A stretch of DNA of 64,000 nucleotides, from positions 14,727 to 78,726 of the forward strand of contig CAWVWF010000001.1 of assembly GCA_963933885.1 (NCBI GenBank), given 5' to 3'. The translations under genes were made by a program, and so were the position numbers. Shown here piece after piece: positions 8,801-16,600 of this stretch. The stretch's first letter is position 1, and every line of letters begins with the position of its first letter. The notes beneath the pieces are model-generated. The model made no database searches. It saw nothing but the letters and a program-made list of their open reading frames with translations, and was not told where the DNA came from. Source of the DNA: CAWVWF01 sp963933885 (GTDB taxonomy: Bacteria; Bacteroidota; Bacteroidia; Flavobacteriales_C; GCA-002722245).

Positions 8801-11671
8801 TTGCGTACTCCAATTAAATAAATCATAATTTCCTGCATCAAAAGTCACAGCTAAATCGCCTTCACATATTGTATCATTTTCAACAAAAGGAATTGGATTT
8901 GGTCTGTTTACTAAAATGAAAGAAGTATCATTCACACACCCATTACTATCTGTTACTTCGATGGAGTAATTACCAGCAGAGCTCGTACTGAACGTACTAG
9001 AATTTGATCCTCCGTTGTTCCAATTATAAACATCATAATTACCAGGATCGAATGTTACACTGCTATCACCATCACAAATTGCTTTACTATCTATAAATGG
9101 CTGAGGCAATGGGTTTACTACTAACTCAACTATTGTATCTCCTTCACAACCATTATCATCTATAACTTCAACTGAATAGATTCCGGCTGAATTTACAGTG
9201 ATTGTTTGATCTGGTGAATTGTTAAAACTCCATGTATAAGATGCAAATATTCCAGCATCAAAAATTATTGATGGGTCTCCTTCGCAAATCGTATCGTTTG
9301 GTATAAAAGGAAGTGGTAATGTATCTACAAATAAAACAACAGAATCAGTATCCTTACAACCATACTGATCCGTTATTTCTACAATATATTCACCTGCCGA
9401 ATCTTTAGTTATTTGCTGATTTGTTTCTGATGTATTCCAAACATATAAATCCCATGTTCCTGCATCAAAAGTAACAGGAGCGTCGCCTTTACAAATCGTT
9501 TTATCCACTCCTAAGTCAACTACTGGTTTTGGGTTTACAATCAATGTTACAACTGTATCCTCAACACAACCATTGCTATCCGTTACTTCTACTTTATAAT
9601 CACCTGCGATAGTTGTTTTTATTGAAGAACCTGTTCCGTTTTGATAATCCCAACTGTATGCATCGTATATTCCAACATCAAATGTTATTGCTGAATCGCC
9701 TTCACAAATCGTATCATTTTCGATATAAGGAACTGGGAGTTCATTTACTTTTAATAACACGGTATCACTTCCTTTACAACCTTTGATGTCTGTTACTTCT
9801 ACGAGGTACTCTCCCTCAATATCAGTTGATATCGTTCGAGTTATTTCATTGTTATAATTCCATAAATAGGTATCCCAATTCCCTGCATCAAAAACTATAG
9901 AAGGATCATTTTTACATATAGATGTATCATTTCCTAAATCTGGTTTTGGTAATGGATTTACAACGATATAAATTGAATCTTTACAAGTACTACCTATCCC
10001 CGTTACAGTATAAATCAACTTGTACTCTCCTTCTTTTGTAGATAGGTTAAGTGCATTAAAACTCGTGTCAGATTGTTCAACTAAAACAGCATCTACTCCA
10101 CTCGTTGTTGGAATTGAATCAATAGACCAAACTCCTGGTCCATTCCCTAATAGTACTATTGGATCCAATGCTATCGAATCCACTCCAATACAAAGTTCAG
10201 GTTGAACATCATCAAGTTCAACCTCACAGCTAACACACTCTTTTACTTCTATCCAAATCGTATCGTTTACATCACAAAACCTAAATTCTATCATATGAAG
10301 TCCTGCACCTGCATCACTTGGAACAAATAACCCTTTGATTTGCCCTGAGTCTCCTGCCTGTATTCCATTTCCAAAATAACCATGTGTTGCATCCGCTTGT
10401 CTGATTCCCGATTCCGAATCTACATGACTACAAACCCATTCTGTATATAAATCAATTGGCGTTGTAATCGTATCACAAAAAGGTCCTACCTCTGTTATAT
10501 CAGGTTCTTCTGCTGGTGGAATAAACATACTTGAAATTCCATTCGAGGATTTTATATTCATATCCGTTGTTCCTCCAGAAGCAGAATTAATTCGATACAT
10601 TCCACTTGCTCCGGCACTATAAACATATCCATCTGCTCCTAATTCTAATCCTAAATGACTTCCATTAGGCATTGAAAAACTTTGTCGAGATCCTAAGATA
10701 TCACTAGCGCTTGTATTAAAAGTTGAGACACCTTTAAGTATTTCCGAAATATATAAAGTTTGATTGTCTGCTCCAAATACTAAATCATATGGTATAAATC
10801 CAGTTGTAGGTGCGAAACTTTCACCATCTGTGATTTCCCCTGTTTTGTTATTAAAATTGTAAATCCTTAGGGTATTAGCCGCAACCCCTGTAGGCCATGC
10901 TTGGGGGAATGCTGATGCCATTTTAGTTCCATCCCAATTAAATGCTATTCCACCTCTCTCCCATTGTCCGGTAACACTAAAAGCTTCATTAGAAATTACA
11001 GCTGGTGTAACAAATCCATCACAAGTTAAAAGAAAAGTGTGGAATTCGGTTGAACCAACCTTTAAGACTGTTACCCAAATATCAACTCCATTTTCATGGA
11101 AAGTAGCGGAAATACCTTCTGCAACTTTGAAGGTTGTAAGTTGTTTTGAATATATGTGTTGTGCGTTTTCATCAAAAACACCAATGTTAAATCCATTGGC
11201 TCCACCAAGTGCATCATCAGTTGTTAGCGCATAATATTTAAATGGAGCTAATGGGTGTCTTACCATCATCACCCCTTGAGAAGCACTCCCGTATGAAGTA
11301 GCCCCTCCTTCATTTCCTTCTTTTAATCCAGCATAGGTTTTTGTTCCTGTATTATCATAAACAGATAAACCATTTGTCATCAATATTAAGTTTCCTCCAT
11401 CATCACTTGCTGAAGAAATTCCTTCATAACCTCCAATTACATTTGTTGTACTATTACCATAAGAGGTAGCAGTTTGTGTTGTGAAATTGTATACAAACGA
11501 TTTACCTCCAATACTAGGTGCGAGGAAAAAGTTATTATGCCCTGGCCATTCCCAAGGGTTTCTTGTAGTAGTAACACATGTTTGACGCTCTTGAGCGATT
11601 ACTTCTGAAAATGAAAGTAGAATTATAAATAATACTCGAAAATGAGTGCTTATACCCTTGATGAATCTCAT
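5831..11671 (-). CDS. Giant secreted repeat protein with T9SS type B (CHU_C) C-terminus
   Basis: 1946 aa, signal peptide at 1-26. Residues about 30-390 look like a WD40/YncE-like beta-propeller region (SASDDGGNLILMTNGLSVYDNTG and similar strands). From about residue 560 to 1850 run 18-19 tandem Ig/PKD-like modules of about 70-80 aa, each ending xVEVTDSNGCxxDTxxELxVNPxP and starting NDTICEGD; adjacent modules in the middle are 69 aa (207 bp) apart. The end (YIPNTFSPNGDGINDSF...FNRWGQQIYES...WDGTY...YVYKIYY) is a gliding-motility-associated CHU_C sorting domain. Family knowledge: exported by T9SS and retained on or released from the surface, often adhesin-like. No catalytic domain is seen. Confidence 0.9.
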   Translation of the reverse strand: MRFIKGISTHFRVLFIILLSFSEVIAQERQTCVTTTRNPWEWPGHNNFFLAPSIGGKSFVYNFTTQTATSYGNSTTNVIGGYEGISSASDDGGNLILMTNGLSVYDNTGTKTYAGLKEGNEGGATSYGSASQGVMMVRHPLAPFKYYALTTDDALGGANGFNIGVFDENAQHIYSKQLTTFKVAEGISATFHENGVDIWVTVLKVGSTEFHTFLLTCDGFVTPAVISNEAFSVTGQWERGGIAFNWDGTKMASAFPQAWPTGVAANTLRIYNFNNKTGEITDGESFAPTTGFIPYDLVFGADNQTLYISEILKGVSTFNTSASDILGSRQSFSMPNGSHLGLELGADGYVYSAGASGMYRINSASGGTTDMNIKSSNGISSMFIPPAEEPDITEVGPFCDTITTPIDLYTEWVCSHVDSESGIRQADATHGYFGNGIQAGDSGQIKGLFVPSDAGAGLHMIEFRFCDVNDTIWIEVKECVSCEVELDDVQPELCIGVDSIALDPIVLLGNGPGVWSIDSIPTTSGVDAVLVEQSDTSFNALNLSTKEGEYKLIYTVTGIGSTCKDSIYIVVNPLPKPDLGNDTSICKNDPSIVFDAGNWDTYLWNYNNEITRTISTDIEGEYLVEVTDIKGCKGSDTVLLKVNELPVPYIENDTICEGDSAITFDVGIYDAYSWDYQNGTGSSIKTTIAGDYKVEVTDSNGCVEDTVVTLIVNPKPVVDLGVDKTICKGDAPVTFDAGTWDLYVWNTSETNQQITKDSAGEYIVEITDQYGCKDTDSVVLFVDTLPLPFIPNDTICEGDPSIIFDAGIFASYTWSFNNSPDQTITVNSAGIYSVEVIDDNGCEGDTIVELVVNPLPQPFIDSKAICDGDSSVTFDPGNYDVYNWNNGGSNSSTFSTSSAGNYSIEVTDSNGCVNDTSFILVNRPNPIPFVENDTICEGDLAVTFDAGNYDLFNWSTQDSTQTINLDSAGRYTIEVTDSNGCVSDTSFELVVNPKPIPFISNDTICEGGGPVVFDAGSYTSFLWSTNDTTQTIQLDASGVYTVEVMDDNGCISDTSFELIVNVLPIPYVANDTICEGDSIVEFSVGDYDIYDWNGNNNDSVFSSKDGGVYTVEVTDSNGCKADTSFELIVNLLPIPYVPNDTICDGDSPVTLDAGVYLSYNWQNGLSVDQLLSTNAGNSYHIEVTDSNGCVNDTTVELVVNPNPIVSIGPDEEICSMDPAVQLTTGFTKATYLWSNDSTTSSIQIHDEGDYSLILTDSNGCLGYDTMYLKVNQMPLVNMQDQVICAGDSEVIFDAGLGFETYIWNTGDTISSFQTNQAGEYTVDFIDAQGCPGSDTVVLVVNPLPTPDLGLDITICENASSVAFTPGTYAKYEWFNYSDKDSYNTTRPGIYDVEVTDSNGCVAQDTVELIVIPLPKPDVIFDVAMCPGMKATLDASGFDNGNGPYTYEWHDRSKYSTYIAAYKEWTWVDITDAYGCVGRDSAEITIEQNLSVTIANAPKIDLCIGENVDLIPNYKSVDNYNFTWSTNETTDVINVDTSGLYIVHVDDGKGCEGDAIVEVEVHPLPIVTPSKAAICNGDSVVIGNDKGNQFDYVWSTAEQTAQITVFTGGIFDQEVTNVATGCKNSTFVEVILNDNPNPDLGPDIKVCDGTLVNVSDIGGDQNLSYLWSTTDTVSQITATGSNDYILNVETPEGCVGKDTVNVIFVPIPVVDLGPDINLCEGETGTIDAGISGLNYTWNDSQTETVFDVNQTNTHIISVSNELCSSTDTINVNVVPLPTSGIDHSLDNKYFCFEELTDRGFNISAGTDQSYDYLWGTTDSTSDITIQSAGTYVVQISVGNCFITDRITFNEFCPSALYIPNTFSPNGDGINDSFNAKGHNITDYHMYIFNRWGQQIYESESMFVDWDGTYMGREVQIDTYVYKIYYSMNHPDGKPRRKQKVGHVNVLR
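6700..9950 (-). repeat. Tandem coding repeats, about 207-bp period
   Basis: Inside the giant gene the Ig-like modules are repeated at DNA level. Short strings such as TTCACAAATCGTATC or TTCACATATTGTATC (coding DTICEG) recur about every 207-230 bp together with ACACAACCATTACTATCxGTTACTTC-like strings (coding EVTDSNGC). Units around 8250-9120 are the most alike. Borders are approximate. Such repeats are prone to expansion and contraction by recombination. Confidence 0.7.
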
Positions 11672-11692
11672 AACCTATTTTTTGAATGAAAA

Positions 11693-11715
11693 AGGATTTA
11701 GACTTTCTAAATCCT
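11693..11715 (-). promoter_or_regulatory. Hairpin in the leader of the giant repeat gene
   Basis: AGGATTTAG (11693-11701) and CTAAATCCT (11707-11715) form a perfect 9-bp stem with a 5-nt loop, ending 22 nt upstream of the ATG. It has no T-run, so it is not a classical terminator; it could be an operator or an RNA structure affecting translation. The rest of the gap to 12119 shows no gene; no perfect TAnnTTTG is seen for the minus-strand gene. Confidence 0.4.
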
Positions 11716-12119
11716 ATAACCAATCGTGAAGCAAGATTTTGATACTGTTCCCGATTACTAATGTAACAGTTAAGAGAAAGCTAAACATCCGTATTATCCC
11801 TAGAATCATTTACAAAACAAGCAGTTACCAAATTAATCAAGGTTTTTGCATAAAATGTATACTTTGAAAACAAGTAGTTTTCGAGCGTAAATAGGGCTTT
11901 GACGCGTTTAGGTGAAATTTCCATTTTTTTATTTTTAATGTGTAACTAAACTGTTATTTCAACAAATAGCAATACACCTTCTTTACTATCCAATAGCTTG
12001 ACATTTCATGTAAAACAATAGTCATTTGTGTAAAGGATTTTGAACAAGAAAAAGTCTTTCATATGTTTATTAGGAGCCGATTTCATCACACTATTCACGT
12101 ATTTAAAACCAAACTACTT

Positions 12120-13574
12120 ATGAGACCAAATAATTTGAAACACCTGTTATTAAAGAGCATTTTATTCCTATTTGTATTAGGCGTAAACGCTGTTAGTTAT
12201 TTACCAAGTGATCCTAATATTCAATATCATGGAAGATGGAACAGTGCAGACCCAAGTGAATACCGAACAGAATGGTCATCCACTTATTTTAAAGTAAGGT
12301 TTACTGGAAGTTCAATCGAGGTAAAAATTACGAGCTCTTCAGTATTATACTATGAATATCAACTTGATGGAGGACCATGGGTAAAAACAACTTCTCCTGG
12401 AGTAATTGCAGCTTCAGGATCTGGAGAGCATTCTTTAAAATTTGTAAGACTTAATGCAGGAAACCATGGCTACACTTTATTTCAAGGACTAGAAGTAACT
12501 GGAGGTGTTTTGTTAGACCCAGGGCAAAGAAGGTGCTTACAAATGGAGTTTGTAGGGAATTCTATTACAACAGGATGGGGTAATGATGGCGGACAAGGTG
12601 GTGGCGCTGATGTTCAAAATGGAAGATTAGCTTGGGGACCAGTATTGGCTGAAAAGTTTAATGCCGAATGGAGAGTTGAAGCCCATAGTGGACAAGGAAT
12701 GCATAACAACTTATATGAATACGGACAACAAGACGCTCCAGGGAAATATACAATGGCTGATGAATGGGAGATGATGTATGAAATGAAACATGGTGGAGAT
12801 GAATACACTACAGTTTGGCCTTTCACAGATGGATACCAACCAGATGTTTTCTTTTGTTCATTAGGAACAAATGATTTTGCTCAAAATTCTGCATATCCAA
12901 CTTGTACAGAATTTAATGGGAGATACAATGAATACTTAGATTTAGTAAGAGGTTATTATCCAGATGCAACGATCATTTTATTTGGAACTAATTTACCAAC
13001 TTGGGGAGCGGCATCAGTTGCTTCTTATGATTCTTGTAATAGATGTTTAGCGGAATTAGTTGACTATAGAAACAATGTAAGAAACGATGCAAACATCTAC
13101 TTTGCAAATCCAAAACCAGGGAATTTAGATGCCAACTTATGGGTTGATTACAACTTGTATTTACCAGATAACACGCATCCAAATGGTGAAGGTCATCAAA
13201 TAATCGCTACGAAAATGAAAGCGTTTATGGATGCTATCCCAGCAATAAAAGATAAACTAGATCAGACTACTAGTGGCTGTATTACAAGCATTAAAGAGAT
13301 GGGTAATATCAATCAACTTAAAGTATATCCAAATCCAATGACAGATGATGGTGTTTTGGAAATGGAGCTTACAAATCCTTCTGATGTGAACTTTGAAATT
13401 TACTCGATAGAAGGTAGATTAATTGACTCCGCTGCACATAATATGTTAGCGCGTGGAAAGCATTCTTTTCAATTAAATATGCTCTTCAAGAAGACTAATT
13501 TAACTGGCGGAAGCTACTTGATCAAAGTAATATCAGGAAGGTCAACATCAACTATTATTTCAATTTTAAAATAA
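12120..13574 (+). CDS. Secreted CE2-type SGNH carbohydrate esterase with T9SS type A tail
   Basis: 484 aa from ATG 12120, chosen because the signal peptide (LLLKSILFLFVLGVNAVS) starts directly after it; the frame extends to ATG 12063, which would give an unlikely 19-residue preface. Residues about 30-130 are a beta-sandwich of the kind found in front of CE2 acetyl-xylan esterases. The SGNH domain follows: FVGNSIT with nucleophile Ser148, LGTNDF, and the D-x-x-H block DNTHPNGEGH. The tail LKVYPNPMTDDG... is a T9SS type A sorting domain. Likely deacetylates hemicellulose or related polysaccharide outside the cell. The next gene starts 68 nt downstream on the same strand and may be co-transcribed. 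Confidence 0.87.
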   Translation: MRPNNLKHLLLKSILFLFVLGVNAVSYLPSDPNIQYHGRWNSADPSEYRTEWSSTYFKVRFTGSSIEVKITSSSVLYYEYQLDGGPWVKTTSPGVIAASGSGEHSLKFVRLNAGNHGYTLFQGLEVTGGVLLDPGQRRCLQMEFVGNSITTGWGNDGGQGGGADVQNGRLAWGPVLAEKFNAEWRVEAHSGQGMHNNLYEYGQQDAPGKYTMADEWEMMYEMKHGGDEYTTVWPFTDGYQPDVFFCSLGTNDFAQNSAYPTCTEFNGRYNEYLDLVRGYYPDATIILFGTNLPTWGAASVASYDSCNRCLAELVDYRNNVRNDANIYFANPKPGNLDANLWVDYNLYLPDNTHPNGEGHQIIATKMKAFMDAIPAIKDKLDQTTSGCITSIKEMGNINQLKVYPNPMTDDGVLEMELTNPSDVNFEIYSIEGRLIDSAAHNMLARGKHSFQLNMLFKKTNLTGGSYLIKVISGRSTSTIISILK

Positions 13575-13642
13575 ATTATTACCCTTTTAAATGGGAATGA
13601 AAACCAGAACAAGGTCTGCCCCCTTGCTCATAAACTACTATT

Positions 13643-16600
13643 ATGTTTAAAAAGGAACTTACATCTTTAATGTTAATTGTATTTTTTACAATTGTATGCC
13701 AGCTTAAGAGCTTGTCGCAGGGTATATCTCCATTTACTTTATCGTTAGATTTTAATGTAGAACCGATCGATAATTCGTTTTATGGAAACTTAATCGTTAA
13801 TGCTAATGGTGCTACCATTCCTAATGGTTTTACCTTAACATTAAGATGGCCTTCCTTAAAGGATTTCATAATGAATCAACCTGCCTTTACTGAAAATGGA
13901 ACTGGGCAGTGTGATACGAAAACAATTACTTTTGACAGCTGGATGATTAAATCCACGGGCATTAATGTAAGTGCAAGTGGACACTACAACACCCCTTATT
14001 TATTGCCGCCTTATGCAATTGACAATAATGGAGACACCGTTTTGGTTGTGCTATCTGATCCCAAGTATTTACCCCAAGCATATAATCAAAAACCAAAAGA
14101 ATTCCATTTTAAAAGTGAGTGCTTTATTCCGTCCCCAGATAAATTGTGCCTAGGTGAAGCACAGTTTAGGGAATGGAATGAAGTATGGGATGTAAGAGTT
14201 CCCGAAAATAGAATTAGTTGGGCAATCGCGTCCGCACATTCCCAACGCTTGTTTAATAACATGATTGGTGCTGAAGTTACTTCCTTAAATTACGTAATGG
14301 CTCAAGCCATGATTGAAGGAAGAATGGCATGTGATCAAGGTGCAATATTCGATCAAAATGATAATAACCCTGGAGGTTATTGGAGTATTTCTGAACCTGC
14401 TGGGTGTATGCAAATTGTAACAACTGGCTGGGAACAACTAAAACAATTCTACCCATCACTATACGACGCAAATGGATTACAGTATAACGATTTTATTTCA
14501 GGAAAAAACTTTGTAACTGCAGCGCTGTCAAAAGCAATGTTTGACATGACTACCTTTTCTTATTTCGAAAAGAAACTATGTTCTAATCCGATTGATTTCA
14601 TGTTGGAATCAGCAGATCCATATTTTACTGAAGAATTTTTAGCTATTGCTTATCATGATGGGAATGAAGGTGCTTGGAGTTCATTAGAACATATTTTCAC
14701 AACCAACAGAACTACTGCTGTTAATGATCCCAACTTAGCATCATTAATTATGTCGTCCGGACTATCTAAGGGTTACGGTCCTGAATATGCTGAGAGAATG
14801 CGAAATAATCTAATCCAACTTGAAAACAACTTTAGTGTTGATGGAGGTGCTGGGTTAATTTCAGGCTCGGCACAAATAAATTGGAAAGGAGGAAAAGTAG
14901 GACCTCCAGCAGATTATGAATATCATGGATGCTACAATGAACCAGTTTCTTGGGCAGATATGGAAGCTTATATCGATGATGCCCACCGATTGTTTTGGAC
15001 TGGGGATATTGTAGATATCAAAGCACGTGTAAGAACTGAATTTGATAGAAGAGCTTCAGGTGGAAGTGTAATGTATGAGGATTTAGGATCTGTAATCGAC
15101 ACCATGGTTATGGCATTTCCAGCTTATAGTACTGATGAAGGTTTAGGAACCGATTTCACACAACAATTAAAAGCATGTGGTTCTCCTGCTGTTGTGATGA
15201 GTAGTTGTGATGAAATTTGTCCTGGTGAAACTGGTGAATTATGGATTCATTGTATGGGTGTTCCACCATTTACATATAGCATTTTAGCGCCTGATGGAAA
15301 CATTATTACTAGAACAACAGCACTTACAGAGGTAACTGATGTTGTTTTAGTAAAAGAGCCTGGCGTGTATAAAATATTAGATTTTAACGATGCCAATGGA
15401 ACGGTATTTATGAATTGTCATAACTCCTCTGCTGAAATAAAAAATGCAGGAGATGCAAAAGTAGCATGGAATAAAGATCGTGTAGATGGAAATGGTTGTT
15501 CGAATGGAAATCTTGAATTAGATATTGAAGGGAATGGACCTTGGTTAATCACCTATACAAAAGACGGTGGTAATGAAATCGATTTGGTCATTCCACTAAA
15601 TGCAACAATGCCTTTTTCGGTGCCAAATGAAAGTCCTGCAACCGGGACTCAGTACATTTTAACACATATGGTTGCAGGAGGATGTGACTCAGATCTTGAT
15701 GATACGATCAATTTCTGTAGTGATTGTGTTAAACCACAATTGGAATTATTAACCACTGATACTGCAGTTTGTAATGGAGATACTGTAGCTGTTCAATTTA
15801 AGTTTATTGGAAATGCAGATTATAGCTTATTCTATCATTTCGATGGAAATCAATTCAATAATTCTGGAATATCTACTGATGACTTTACAATTCCAATAAC
15901 CTCTAGTGGGGTACTAATTATCGACTCTCTAATCGATGCAACTTGTAAGAATGATACTTTAACCAATAAGCTAGAAATTACGGTTAATCCTATTCCTGAT
16001 TTTAGTTTAGGAAAAGACACTACAATATGTTCTGGCCCAATCACCTTTAGTACAAACACATCAGGAGCAAACTCTTACGAATGGAATAATGCTTCAACCG
16101 ATCCAACTTTAACTGTTAATTCAAGTGGTGATTATTGGGTTATTGTTACTGAAAATAATTGTTCAGATACAGATTCAATCACTCTAGATATTGGTGGAGA
16201 ATTACCAATTGATTTAGGTTTGGATACTACGCTTTGTTTGATAGATGCACCTTTAATTTTAACTGTTGGAAGTTTTGATGTTGTTGAATGGAATGGAGTT
16301 TCGGGTGGTGTAAATTATGATGTTATAACTACATCAACAATTAATGTTCACGTGGTTGATATTGATGGTTGTGAAGGTTGGGACACTGTTGAGGTTGTTC
16401 TTAATTCAATGCCAATTGTAGCTTTAAGAAGCGATACTTCCTTATGTCCATTTTCAGCTCCGTTAACCTTAAATGCAAAGAATACTGGAGCAACCTATTT
16501 ATGGAATTTAGATGCGCTAACTAGTCAAACTATTGATGTAAATAAAAGTGGAATATATAAAGTTAAAGTAACGGAAAATGGATGTTCTACAGAAGATTCT

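Noticed and set aside
6700..9950. Regular repeats as a possible CRISPR array
   Set aside because: The period is about 207 bp, repeats are imperfect and the frame is open throughout; they encode Ig-like modules.
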